64,000 nucleotides of DNA from NCBI GenBank assembly GCA_023213395.1, contig CM041465.1, positions 222,463,741 to 222,527,740 on the forward strand, given 5' to 3'. Below, one piece after another: positions 1 through 11,870 of the stretch (position 1 is the first letter of the stretch; every line of letters begins with the position of its first letter). The DNA comes from Cycas panzhihuaensis (Eukaryota; Cycadophyta). The notes beneath the pieces are model-generated. The model was not told where the DNA came from and made no database searches. It saw only the letters and a program-made list of their open reading frames with translations. The position numbers and the translations under genes were made by a program.

Positions 1-251
1 TTAGGTTGCCATAGTAACAAAATTTTGGCATAATAGCCATGTTGATAAACACCTTTGGGTAAAATGTCACTTATTTATAGTTGGGAGGTTGGGAGGGAAC
101 CCACATCAACTAACATTTTTAAAATTTAAAAAAGTGATTTAAAATACATACTTGATGGCTATTAGAGGCTATTGGCAGCTATTGATGGCTTGTGAGGTCC
201 TAATGTTACTATGCACACATTTTAATTAAGAAATGAGCTTTAATCCTAATA
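1..251 (-). repeat. 3' LTR of element 1 (partial)
   Basis: Aligns with 3285-3536 throughout, sharing blocks such as GGTTGGGAGGGAACCCAC and GAAATGAGC. Position 1 corresponds to about 3285 of the other copy, so the outer end is missing. Differences are mostly transitions. Confidence 0.85.
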
Positions 252-1023
252 TTCTCCTCCATAATGACCATTTCGTATAATTCCAAGCTTATCTCTAAAC
301 TTTTGAAACTTGAACTTTCTAAGGACCTTAGGGAAGAGATTTGCTACTTGTTCCTTTGCTTTGTAATAGACCAATTCCATGCCACTATGTTGTATTGATA
401 CCTTTGTAACGTTGGCCTATTTAAGAGTGTGAGGCTTTTATGGTTCCTAAACTTGACTTACTAAGGTAAACTTAACCATATTAGAGTATGTTTATGTCCT
501 TTCAAGATTGATGTCAAGCATATATGTTAAGTAATATTTGTTTTTCTTAACTTTTACCTTGTAGTGGTCATATTCTTTATTGGAGTCATTTAGGAAAATG
601 GTACACTTATTATTATCAAACACAATATTATGGTCCTATTCTAACATCTTTCCTATAAGTAATAGATCTTATGTAACACATCATCAACATATCTAATTTC
701 CCTCAATAGTTGTGGCTCCCCCATGAATCATTTCCAAGGTATCCCATGCATTCTTTGATATAGTCATTTCACTTATGCTAGAGAATATGTGGCCATTTAA
801 TACACAAAATATTAATGCTAAAGCTTTATTATATTTCTTCATACTTTCCTTAAAAGGTTTGTTCATCATCCAAGATAGCATTGTCACCTAAGTCATTGTA
901 ACCATCATTTATAAATTCCTAAAAATTTTTAGCAATAAAAAATAATTTAATCAATTCACTCCAAAGTGCAAAATTAGTGCCATCAAATATAGGAATGATC
1001 ATATTGTTAAGATTGATTGCCAT
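252..1023 (-). pseudogene. Copia gag N-terminus joined to RNase H C-terminus (degenerate)
   Basis: Reading the minus strand from an ATG at 1023, the frame starts MAINLNNMIIPIFDGTNF, typical of a plant copia Gag start. It continues through the conserved Gag region (693-887) with a SISEMTISKNAWDTL motif. After a short linker the sequence resembles the end of a copia RNase H (LRKFKFQKFRDKLGII-like, about 256-345), adjacent to the purine tract. Several stops and frameshifts are present. No protease, integrase or reverse transcriptase lies between. The same gag-to-RNase-H join occurs at 21513-22170, so this was probably inherited from a deleted ancestor. No functional protein is expected. Confidence 0.7.
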
Positions 1024-3195
1024 TATAAAGAAAACCTTTAATACATAATCCAAAGAAAATACAAGTGTTTATATATAGAAATAAATTTTATATGTGGTCA
1101 AATAAGATTCTTTCTTAATATCAAATGAGAGCAACTTGAAAATTAAATGAAATAAATATAAAATAAATGAGTCTTTTTTAATGAAATAAGTATGAAACCA
1201 ATAAGCTTTCAAAGTGATACAAATAAACTCTAAAGTGGTATGAAATATAAAAAAAATAAAAGAGTCTTTGAATGAGCTTTTAAAGAAGCAATACGATGCA
1301 CTCTATGTCAACTTTTAAGTGCAATAAAGAACCTTGATTGAATTTTAAAAATAAACTTTAATAATGAAGCAAGATGATCTTTACATGAGCTAAATAAGCC
1401 TAATATAAGCTTCAAAATAAAGATGAATAAGCTAAAAATAAACTAAAATGTAAATGAGCTTTTAAGATACAATAAATTCACTCTATATGAGCCTTTATGG
1501 TGCAATAAGATGGTCTTAAATAACCTTTGAAATATATTTTAATAATGAGATAAGTTAACCTTTAAATAAGAAAAAATAAGCCAAATTTGAGCTTTAAAAT
1601 AAAATGAATGAGCTAAAACCAAATTAAAGTGAAACAAAAGCTTTAAAATAAAATGATATAGGGTTTAGAAAGCTATTATATATGAAATGACATCTAATTA
1701 TTTTCTTCTCTTTTAAGAGGTAAAATTTCACTATATTCTACCAAAAATCATATGTAAGCCTTAAAAAAACCAAGTGAAATCAACCAAAGGGAGATTAGTA
1801 TCTCAATATGATATAAATATGCTTAAATAAAATTGTAAAATATGTCAAAATAGTAAGAAGGAGCTCAAAATTAGGTTAAATAGAAGTATTAACTTTAGCA
1901 ACCTCAAACACCCCCAAATGGATTTAAATCGTAATAAAACTATCTTTAATATGTAGATTAGTGAACTAGTTTTTTGACAAATCTAGCTATTTGAAAAACG
2001 AATTCCTAGATCAAAAGTTATAAGCAAAATAGTAAGGACACCTCCTTGTGACAAAAAAACTAAAGGTAGGGGAGGGGGGTTAAGCCCCTTTTAAGTAGAG
2101 CCCTTGGTCACTTAAAGGGCACAAAAGACCAGCCTCTAGCTAGTGAAGGAGGGCTACCAACCTCAAACTTTATAAAAAATAATTAAAGCCCTTACAAACC
2201 AAATTTATCAAAAATAATCTAAAATTTTTAAAATTTGAGCCCCTTTTAAACAAAAAATCATGTCGTATGAGGGGCTAATGTAATCATTGGCTAGGGCTAA
2301 AGGGCCTAGACATACAAAATTATGAAATCAAATTAAAATTAATGTAGATTTAGATTATTTAAATAAATTTAATGTAACTTTAGATTATTTAAATAAATCA
2401 AAGTGATTTAATAATAAAAACATCACGTTTTGTAGATTTCGCAAGTCCACATGCATGTAAAATGAACATAGAGCTTGTTCTCTTTGTACACAGCTCAGAT
2501 TGAGATGAAATTTTAAGGGAAGCAAGAGATGCATAACATAGAGACACACCGAAATTTTTGTTAGATTTCACTGAGCAAAGAGCTAGAACAAAGCAATGGA
2601 AGGCTTGGAGGTTGAATGGCTCATATGGAGTTTGCATGGTCAAAACAGAGAGTAAATCTACTCAAGAATAATCTTATGCACTCACTAATGGACCTACAAC
2701 CCTGTTCCAAAAAGACTAGATGAGAAACAAAGCAACAACAAATGATTTTCAAATGGTGCACTAGGGTTTCAGTAAGTAGCTAGAGAGGGTGAGCTTTCAA
2801 AAGTAATATCTCCACTGAGAGGCAACAAAATTCAAAATTGTCAAATCTAATGCAGAGCTAACTCGATAAGGAATTAAACAAGTGTTCACTTGAGATAGTT
2901 TAATTTATTGTGGAGAGCACACCTGCTTGCAAAAATCTAAGTAAATAGAAAAATCTCAAAAAAAAAAAAAATGATTAAAATCTTATAAAATATTTAACAA
3001 AACTTCAATATAATGGCTTTAATGAAGTGTTAGGATGAGTATGCTAATAAATACTATACAAATCTAAGAAAATATATGAGTTTTCAATTGTATTTAGTAA
3101 ATATTCATATATTTCAATAGAACTATAGAAAAACTTTAATATATAATAAATATTTGTTAAATTTCATCATAAAATAGTTGTGTGATACCAAACTC
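1024..3195 (-). other. Long non-coding leader of element 1
   Basis: No recognisable coding sequence. It shares blocks with the reverse complement of 20040-21500. One block, around 1950-2030, reads on the minus strand as 'acttttgatctaggaattcg' and matches 'acttttgatccaggagtccg' at 20527. C-rich/G-rich blocks near 2070-2130 and 2235-2300 are internal degenerate repeats. The part at 1140-1680 is rich in AAAGCTCATTTA-like words, as is 20900-21400. Confidence 0.6.
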
Positions 3196-3211
3196 AAGCT
3201 CTAATACCAAA

Positions 3212-3536
3212 TGAAGTAACCAATGAGCATAGCGGAACAAGACTTAATCCATACTTACAAAATAATTTAACATAAAGAACAATATTAGGTTGTTATAGTA
3301 ACAAAATTTTAGTATAATAATAGTGTTGATAAATACCTTTAGGAAAAATACCACTTATTTATGGTTGGGAGGTTGGGAGGGAACCCACCATCAACCAACA
3401 CATTTGAAATTCAAAAAAATAATTTAAAATATGTACCTAATGGCTATTAGAGTCTGTTGGTGGCTATTGATAGCTTGTGAGGTTCCAATGCCACTATGCA
3501 CATTTTTTAATTAAGAAATGAGCATTAACCCTAACA
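3212..3536 (-). repeat. 5' LTR of element 1
   Basis: 325 bp with TG...CA ends (TG at 3212, CA at 3535-3536 on the plus strand). The last part matches 1-251. The primer-binding-like site lies just outside at about 3198-3209. The five bases after it, GAAAG (3537-3541), are the expected target-site duplication; its partner would be left of the window. Confidence 0.8.
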
Positions 3537-3675
3537 GAAAGTACTTCGATACTCCCTTTGGTGTTTAATTTGCTTATGATTTATTTGAATATTTTATTCT
3601 CATTAAGGTGATATTTAGATTTTATTTCTATTGAGTTATATTTGCAAAGTTGATTTTCTTAAAAGGAATGCTCCA
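3537..3675 (+). repeat. 5' LTR remnant of gypsy F
   Basis: Aligns with about 9825-9962, sharing ATTTTATTCTCATTAAGG and TTTTATTTCTATTGAG. The first roughly 220 bp of this LTR should lie to the left of the window, beyond element 1. Confidence 0.85.
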
Positions 3676-3677
3676 AG

Positions 3678-3690
3678 TGGTATTAGAGCC
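3678..3690 (+). promoter_or_regulatory. Primer-binding site of gypsy F
   Basis: TGGTATTAGAGCC, two bases after the LTR, matches the initiator-methionine tRNA 3' end complement (TGGTATCAGAGCC) with one change. Confidence 0.8.
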
Positions 3691-5059
3691 AAGTTTATGA
3701 TCGTGGGAAGTTGTTCAACATGCCAAAAATTTAAGATTTTCTTTTGTTCCTGCCAGATTGAGTACTCTCTCTACCCAAGAAGAGATTGAGGAAAGATCTT
3801 CTCTTAATACTCTCTCCATAGAGATTAAGGAACAGAACCATCACCACTCAAGAGTCATAAGGGGAGGGGAATTTATTTCCCTAGGTAATGCCCAACACTT
3901 TTTTTTTCTCTCTTGTATTCATTTTTAGTTTGGTTTATTTATTTCAATTTCTATGATGGAGTCATCAATCCAACGATAGATAACTTTGCTTGGAAGTTGT
4001 CCTTTCTCTCTTCCACCCGTCATTCCTAAGTAGATAACTCTATATAGTAGCTACCCAAGTAGTTAAGTAGTGACCTTATACTAGGGGTCTTTAAACATCA
4101 TAAGGATTTATTATTCTGGCTAAATGTATTATAGATTTTTTATGTCTACATGAAGGACTAGAAATAACACTATTGAACCAAGCCCTAGACAAAACCTAGT
4201 TATGGAATTGTACCTCTATGTATCTTTCGGTATATAGAAGGACCCTTATAAGTCTTGAATCCTTCCTAACATAGGCAACCTACTAGTTATCGAAGTCTTG
4301 CAGTGTAGTGGTTAGTAGTAAGTGCCACAAAGCTACTTACTCTAAACTTTTGTATAAGAAGTTTATTAGCATGCCTACAAGATCGAGCATATCTTGTCTA
4401 ATGGTTGGTAGGACACCTTGTATTACTTATATCTTGCTTCACATATTCCATCTTCTGATTAAGATCTCAAGATACTACATAATAAAAAATAGAAAAAAGA
4501 AAAAAATAAAAAGAAAGAAAAACAAAAGGTCACTTCATAGTTCGCAGGGAATTTTAGTTTCCAAAATATTGCTCAAATTTAAAAAATGCTGGCATAGTTA
4601 GACTCGCGATAAGAAAACAAAAAATAAAAACCATTAATATCAAAGAAACCCACTTAGTCATGCTTAATGATGAGTCCATAATAAAAAAATTACCATTAAA
4701 ATTCATATACCTTATTTTGATTAGCACGTTGCATTAATCACTTTACACTAGGTTAGTTTTTGCAAATAATTTTCAAGCTTATCAAAACTTAGGTCAATGG
4801 TAGGCTCTACCACCTCAATGCGCCCTTAAATTTTATATACCCCATTTTGACAAGATTTTTGTACTCATCCAAGTGGGCTAGGTGTCCTGTTTATGTAATT
4901 TTTGTAGTCAACAGGCTATAAACACCCCACATCTCCCTCTTTGCTCCCTTCTCTTTCATGTAATAACTCCCTAGTTCTTAAATCTTATTATTTTTTCTTC
5001 TATCACACTTTATCTATTTCCCTTCTTTCTACTTATCCTTACTCCTTTAAGCCCCTTTT

Positions 5060-6440
5060 ATAGTTCTAATAGTAAAAGTACAAGGAGAAATCTATTGAAT
5101 TGACCAACGACTTGAATAACTTTAAGTAAGAGATCAAAAACAGATTTAATAACATCCTTACAAAATCAAATCTTGATGGTACTAAAGCAAAAATTCTTAC
5201 ACATATCTAGCAGCTATTGTAACCTCAACTCCAAAGCATAGGAACTTCTAATATGATGGGCAACCTACCTCCCCCCTTTCAAGGAAGCAATGCACCTCCA
5301 AGAGGTTACCCACTAAGGCAACCCCTTTTTCACTAAAAAATCAACATTCCTACCTTTAGTCCAAATGTCAGTAAATAGTGCACTCAGAGTTGGATCAGCA
5401 AGTTGGAATCATACTTTGCACTCCACCTAATATTAGAGGAAGATCAACTCTTGTATGCCTTCATCCACCTAGATGGATGAGCCCATCCTTGGTTCAATTG
5501 GTGGAAATGAGAATATCCCTCCCACCTAACATGGTCCCACTTCATAAACTATTTTTTTTAACAATATGATGATACCTAGAGTCAATCCTTTTTTACTTAA
5601 CTTACATAGCTTAAACAAATTACAATAGTAGAGATCTTCATTGACAAATTTTAAGCTTTGTATAATCAATCACCATAAAGCCAAAACTTAGATAAATAAA
5701 TAGTGATTGGTATTTATATGGCTAGACTTTAAGATTGTATTCATATGAAACTAAAGACAATGGTAATTCACTCCCTCAAGGAATCCTTTAAGTAGGCCTA
5801 AGAAGTAGAGTCTGAATTTGTAGTTGACAGATCCTCAACTACTTGAAGGGATAACCCTTAGTTTTCATGTACTCGATAGTTAGACTTTAAGCGACCGTGA
5901 TCCTAATTTAATAATATTGTTTGTCCTCAATCTAACTTTGCACATCCCATACCACAATAGGATGATCCCACTCACTCAGTTATTGACTAATTGAATGATG
6001 ACCCATCCACCAAAAAAGTCTAAATTTTCTAAGCTAAATCACTATGTCTACTAGAGGCTGATCTTTATATGTAATGTGCAAAACAATGGACTTTTGAGCA
6101 TGGACACTTTTGTAAGGTATGACACACAGGTTTTTCCATTGACTCATCCTAAACCCTTGACAAATCCTTTGATTCCAACTCTAAACATGAGGCTAAAGAT
6201 GAAACCCATGAAGACCCCACCTTGGACCTTCATCCTGAAGTATTCTCATCTACTATCACTACCACTTCTTATCCTAAACCCCTATGTGTCATAGGGATTT
6301 TTCACAAGACTCTAATGTCAATTTTAATTGGCAGTGGTGTGTCACTTAATTTTCTTGATATCTCTATAGCCCAACAACTTAACCCATGTATAATACCAAA
6401 AACTAACTTTACCTATTCCCTGCTAGGGTACTAGAAGCTC
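5060..6440 (+). pseudogene. Gypsy F gag and protease relic
   Basis: Gag-like coding sequence in shifting frames from about 5090 (ELTNDLNNFK) through a proline-rich stretch near 5250-5350. A retropepsin-like block lies at about 6280-6430, with SILIGSGVSLNFLDISIAQQ: the usual D-S-G triad reads G-S-G, so the catalytic aspartate is lost. Region 3691-5059 is probable leader with no identifiable gene. Internal stops rule out a working polyprotein. Confidence 0.6.
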
Positions 6441-6949
6441 CATTATATTGGTGTTATTAAAAACCTCTAGGTCTAAATCAACACCTACCTTTTAATGTCA
6501 GATTTCTATACCTTATCGATAAGAGGGTTTGAAGTTATCTTAGGGATTTAATGGCTACAAACCCTAGGGATTTGTAGTATGAATAACTCACCCAATAATC
6601 TATTCATTATATTCAAAGATTAAATGGGTCAGAATCATAAAATTTATGGGATACAACCCCCTCCTAAATAAGTGGTCTCACCAAGATATATGAAATGTCA
6701 TCTTTAATCTCACCTAGGATACATAGTTCACCTCAATAATATTCAAATTGAATCATAAATTCACCCACATATCTAAGATGTCATTACCTAATGCGAGCAT
6801 GTATTTACCCTTTTACCTGCCACTGCCCCACTTGATTGTGGTTTCTATCATACAACTGGGCTCTATTTGAATCACGACCTTATTAGCTTAAGGCCCTATT
6901 GCAACTCATACTTTTAAAAGAATGAAATTAAGAAACTCACAACTGAACT

Positions 6950-8115
6950 CATGGACATCGGCATAATCTAACCAAGCAAGATCCCTTACGTAGCTAATCA
7001 TCTTGGTTAGGAATAAGGATGTTTCCTTTTACCTCTATGTCGATTATAGGGAACTCAATAAAATTATCATAAAAAATAAGTTCTTCACCCCATGTATAGA
7101 TGACATGCTGAATGAAATCCATGGTGCCACTATTTTTTCTAAGTTACACCTTTATTCAAATTACTACTAGATCCTAATTACCCTAGAAGATTACCATAAG
7201 ATGATGTTTTGGACACATCATGACCATTTTGAGTTTCGTATAATGCCCTTTAGCCTTTGTAATGCCCTAGTAACTTTTCAAGCTCTCATGAATAAAATTT
7301 TTAGCCCCTATCTTTGAAAATTTATTACAGTCTTCTTTGATGATATTCTCATTTATAGTATATGTTTAGATCACTACATCTAACACCTCGAACTTATTCT
7401 CCAAACATTACAAAATCACTAACTCTACGCAAAATTATCTAAGTGTGAGTTTAGGCAATCTAAACTCCAATACTTGGGGTATTCCATATCATTGGAAGGG
7501 GTATGTATGGACCTCGATAAAATATCTATCATTATGACTTGGTTGACACTAACCACCCTTACCCAATAAAATACATTTGTTGGCTTCACAAGATTCTATT
7601 ATCATTTTATACATAACTACACCTCCCCCACTGCCTCCTTAACTAATCTCCTCTACAAAAATGCCTTCTAATGGTTCCTAGAAACTAATGTTAGTTTTTT
7701 TTATCCTAAGGTTGTAATGACTTGTACCCTAGTCCTCATCACTCATGATTTCAGCTGGCCTTTCCAACTTGAATGTGATACCTCTGGATTTGGCCTGGGT
7801 ATGGTTCTGATGTAAGACTCTTATCCCATTGTATCTAAGAGCTGATAATTGAAAGATCATGAGCTCTATCTCTCTACATACTAGAAGGAGATAAAAGTTA
7901 TTCTTCACATTGTTGATAAATGATGATAATTCCTATTAGGTTCTAAATTTACTATTCTTATAGATCATCGTAGCCTCCACAATCTGTTGGATCAACTAGT
8001 TTTATTCAAAGAACAAGCTAAGTGGATTAACCATCTACAAGTCTTTGAATTCATAACATCGTATAAAAAAGGCAAAGACAATATAGTCGTGGATGCCCTT
8101 TTACATATGAACCTT
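6950..8115 (+). pseudogene. Gypsy F reverse transcriptase-RNase H relic
   Basis: A plus-strand frame gives YLYVDYRELNKIIIKNKFF, then FEFRIMPFSLCNALVTFQ, and FFDDILIYS (about 7335-7360), which is the gypsy RT active-site motif F/Y-x-D-D. RNase H follows at 7740-8110, with LECDTSGFGLGMVL and a terminal KKGKDNIVVDALLHM. Many TAG/TAA/TGA codons interrupt it. The order and spacing are typical of Ty3/gypsy Pol. Non-functional. Confidence 0.8.
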
Positions 8116-8219
8116 AATGCTAGTACTCCCAACCCTAGCCTTAATATCATAACCAAGCCTTAACCCCTTTGTCTTGACAAATTATAGGCTAAAACTATGC
8201 CCAAACTGACTACGTTAAT

Positions 8220-9480
8220 TGGAATGAAAACGTTTTCACCCATAAAGGTTGGTCAATCTTTAACAACCATCTACTTTTAAGAAACTGCATCTTCATACAT
8301 CTATCCTCATCATTTATTCCTAGAATCTTAATAGAATACCACTCTTCTCTCCTCGGTGGCCACTTAGGTTTTAATAAGATATATCTACGTATCTGTGTTG
8401 ATTTCTTTTGGCCTTATATGAAGACTACTATATTCACCTTCGTATTAGAGTACAACATATATCAATGAAACAAAGTCAATACCAAAGCCCTTCTCAAACT
8501 TTTCTAACCATTAAATATTCCATAATGTAAGTAGCAGGATATTTCCATGGACTTTATAATGGGCTTACATACATCTACTGAGTTTAATTCTATTTGGGTG
8601 GTCATTGATTAATTAACTAAGTATTCATACTTCCTCCTAGTTCACACCTCATATACATCCTCTCGCCTTATTGACTTATTTATCTAATTCATATTTTACC
8701 TTCACAATTTCCCCTCAACCATCATTTGTAATCGAGACTCTTTACCAACTTCTTTTAGAAATAACTCTTTAGGACTATCAAAACCTCATTTAACATGAGT
8801 TATACATACCACTTATAAACTAATGGCCAATTTAAGGTCTTGTATAAAACCCTATAAACCTATCTATGTTGCTTTGCCTTATAACACTAAGTTAAATGGA
8901 TTTCTTAGCTTTTCCTAGTAGAGTACTAGTATAACTCCTCTTATCATTCAACCATCAGTATGTCCTTTTTTAGTCCTCTATGGCTTACACCCCCCTTCCC
9001 ATCATACCTTGGCCATAAATTTTTGCATAGCCTCAGTATAATAAAAGTTTCAAAAGACAAACCAAATCCTCCATACCCTTCAACAAAATATGGCCTCCAC
9101 TCGAAATCACATGAAGCAACTTTCTGACAGCCACTAGTCTGATTAGTGCTTTAACATTAGAGACATGATATTCCTTCACCTCCATCCTTACAAGCAAGAG
9201 TCTCTTAAGTCTCATCATGGTTATGAACTCAATCCACAATATTACAACCCTTATAAAGTCCTCTACAAAATTGGTGAAGTTGCTTATGCCCTTAAACTCC
9301 TCCCAAACATTAACATTCATAATGTCTTCCATGTCTTGTGCCTCAAAAAATACCTCAGAGTAAAAATTACACACCACACAACCTTATCCATTCTCACCAA
9401 TGAGCAAACCCTCATAATCCTTCTTGATAAAATCCTTGCTAGCTACCATTGTTGCCTTCAAAATCACACTATTTTTTAGC
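8220..9480 (+). pseudogene. Gypsy F integrase relic with C-terminal chromodomain-like end
   Basis: Integrase features run from about 8300 (HSSLLGGHLGFNK, the zinc-binding N-terminal end) through the core (MDFIMGLHTSTEFNSIWVV at about 8551). The C-terminal part, in an open stretch at 9165-9479, contains NPYKVLYKIGEVAYALKL and IHNVFHVLCLKKYL, the conserved end of gypsy integrases. Chromovirus-type elements carry a chromodomain after this point; only the start is discernible. The core has stop codons. Confidence 0.75.
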
Positions 9481-9603
9481 ATTTGGTATAGTGGGTCAGT
9501 TGTGATGTAGATGAAGCAACTTAGGAATCTGATGAGTTCGTACAACAATATCTTCACCTTCAATGCTATAAGGACTTAGCATTTTAAATAGGGGGATCTA
9601 TAA

Positions 9604-9962
9604 TGTAACCCCACCTTTCTTAAGCACTAGTAAGGAGGAACCACTAAAGGGTTAAGGATTAGCGTTAAGTACTAAGATTTATGTATGGCTAGCTAAGCCC
9701 TCCAATAAGATATAAGGTCACTAGGGCCATCAATAAGATCATTAGAAGAAGACCTCTGCATGTCTATTTAAAGGGTCAAATATCACTTGTAAAGTGTTGT
9801 TGAGTATTATTATCTTTTGAAGAGCAAGTACTTTGATACTCCATTTGGTGTTCAATTTGCTTGTGATTTGTTTGCATATTTTATTCTCATTAAGGCAGTA
9901 TTTGGATTTTATTTCTATTGAGCTATATTCGCAAGGTTGATTTTCTGAAAGGAAATGCTCCA
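9604..9962 (+). repeat. 3' LTR of gypsy F
   Basis: 359 bp beginning TGTAACCCC just after a purine tract (9587-9597) and ending CTCCA. Its last part matches the 5' LTR remnant 3537-3675. Confidence 0.8.
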
Positions 9963-10439
9963 ATGGTGGAGGAAAACAATTAATCAATTTATGGAGAGAA
10001 CGAAAAACTTGGAGAGAAATTATATACCTATTTTAGCTTATAATCTAATAAACCTTGGTTTAAAGATGTGACCAAGTTTGAGCCTCAAGATGAACTATAA
10101 GATGAGGATGCTTCAGTCGATGGTGAGGAACCTTAAAAGACTAGGAATTTTACGCTTAAATACACAAGCATAACATATGACGAAAGAGTAAAGAATGAGA
10201 TTCCAACTCATAAGATAAAAGAACATAAGATAGGTATTTATTAAAAACTCAAGATTTATAAGATCAATATTTGGACATAAATCTAACCCCAAAATATAAG
10301 CATAAGTGATTATTAATATACAACCATTATAAAAAAGGCTTCAATATTATTCACACAAAACAAATATATTTGTGGGGTTTTATTAAATAAAGGAATTCAA
10401 CCAAAGTTTGGAGTATACAAGATAAAATTAGGGGAAGGT

Positions 10440-11870
10440 GCAAAATTAGTATGACAAAGGCCTTTCTAGGTGAATCTTATCGTTAAGGATTAAGTAAAGA
10501 TGGAGTTAGATAAGATGTTGGCATTAAGTTACATTTATGAGGTCGATAAAACTAATAGATGAAACTAGTGATAGTAGTGAAAAAGAAAAATAGAAAAGTA
10601 TGTATTTGTTCTGATTATTGACCAATGACGAAATTAGTAAGAAAGGTCTATATTCAATATCATTTACTAAAGATGTCTTTCAGAGTCATTGATTCTAAAG
10701 TGGACTTTTTTACAAGTGTCTTTAATGGTTATAATAAGATCAAAATGTCCCCAAAAGATTAATGAAAATACACACATTTCATAGAATGAGGAACATATGC
10801 TTATTGATAAATACCATGTAGATTGACAAATGTCCTAACAACATTCTATAAAGTCACGTTAAATATATTTAAAGAGGTGATTGATACAAAGGCGAAAGGT
10901 TTTCTTAATGATTGGAGCTTGCATAGATTAATGGATAATCATTTGAGAAACCTAAGAGACATTGTAGAAGATTATGAAAAATAAATGAATTATATATGAA
11001 CCCTCTAACATATAAATGTATGGTACCATTTAGAAGGCTATTAGGTCACATTTTCAAGAAATAATGGTTACTAACAAATATGGCACAAGTGGAAGTGATT
11101 ACTACTTTAAAACAAGTTAAGAGTTATTAGAAATGATAAATTATCACAGAAAATTCATTAAATGGAATGCTTGAATTTTACTACCATTAGAGAAACTCTC
11201 AAGTCAAGGTATGCCTTGACATAGGGGACAAGGAAGCAAATGGTGTTCAATATATCATAACTTAAAAATACCCGAACGACAATCCTAAAAGTTTTCAATT
11301 AGCAAGAAAAAGAAAAGAAACAAGTCCATGTTGATGCATCCTTATATGGCATTGGATACATTGCAACCTAGTTTGTAAATAAAAAGATAAACTATCTAAA
11401 ATACTTTGCCAACAAGAAGTTAATTATAATTGCATATAATTATGTAATGACAACAAAAGCTAAGTTGGATATAATCTATGCCTTCCAAAAATTTAGGCGT
11501 TATTACTAGCCAACCCTTTTAAATCTTTATGTGGGTCATTAAGAATGGATACATCTCCTATACAATCCATTGCTATAAGGGAGGACAAATAAATGGCTAT
11601 TGTTATTTTAAGAGTCATGGTCAAACTGAAAGAAACCCATGTTATTCTTGATTAGATTTCACATATTGAAAAAGGCAAAATAACAAATAGTATAAATATT
11701 GATTTTTTGTATGATAAAATATTTAATGTAGATATAATTCTCGAATGGTGTGCAAAAATTGTAAAATATTTAGTTATTGGAACCATTCCACCTAGTACGA
11801 TATAATTAGGTCGAGAGAACCAACATGTTCTAGTTAGTCTGTAGAGTATTATTTAAGATGTGATTAAATA
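10440..11870 (+). pseudogene. Relic of a second Ty3/gypsy Pol (Tat/Athila-like): RT, RNase H, linker
   Basis: Frame-shifting plus-strand matches: ELDKMLALSYIYEVDKT (about 10504), NGYNKIKMSPKD (about 10726) and an RNase H stretch with VHVDASLYGIGYIAT (about 11326) followed by YFANKKLIIIAYNY. A segment near 11700-11800 reads KIFNVDIILEWCAKIVKYL then GTIPPST, resembling the linker after RNase H in Tat/Athila-type elements. No LTRs or primer site were found, so the element is truncated or its LTRs have decayed. 9963-10439 is AT-rich sequence with no gene seen; it may be the remains of this element's 5' part and is where gypsy F inserted. Confidence 0.65.

Larger units (their letters stand above)
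1..3536 (-). mobile_element. Non-autonomous Ty1/copia-type LTR element (element 1), truncated by the window edge
   Basis: Two direct repeats (1-251 and 3212-3536) flank an interior with a primer-binding-like site, a long non-coding leader, the N-terminal part of a copia gag and the extreme C-terminus of copia RNase H. Protease, integrase and reverse transcriptase are absent. Orientation is minus: the primer site (TGGTATTAGAGC, read on the minus strand at about 3198-3209) lies beside the right-hand LTR and a purine tract (minus-strand TGGAGGAGAA, about 253-262) beside the left-hand one. Roughly 73 bp of the left LTR lie outside the window. The right end interrupts the LTR of the gypsy element starting at 3537. 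Its layout matches the element at 18785-22461. Confidence 0.8.
3537..9962 (+). mobile_element. Decayed Ty3/gypsy retrotransposon (element F), 5' LTR interrupted by element 1
   Basis: The 3' LTR is complete (9604-9962), and the last 139 bp of the 5' LTR (3537-3675) match its end. Between them, gag, protease, reverse transcriptase, RNase H and integrase relics appear in gypsy order on the plus strand, riddled with stops and frameshifts. A primer-binding-like site follows the 5' LTR, and a purine tract (AAATAGGGGGA) precedes the 3' LTR. Order and motifs fit a chromovirus-like gypsy, but I did not assign a clade. Confidence 0.85.

Noticed and set aside
3196-3209. tRNA genes at the tRNA-like primer sites (here and at 3678, 19070, 28380)
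   Set aside because: Only the short primer-binding complement is present beside an LTR; no cloverleaf.
4308-4601. 97-residue plus-strand frame with a lysine-rich end in the gypsy F leader
   Set aside because: Lysine run encoded by an A-rich tract; no Gag similarity noticed and wrong place for gag.
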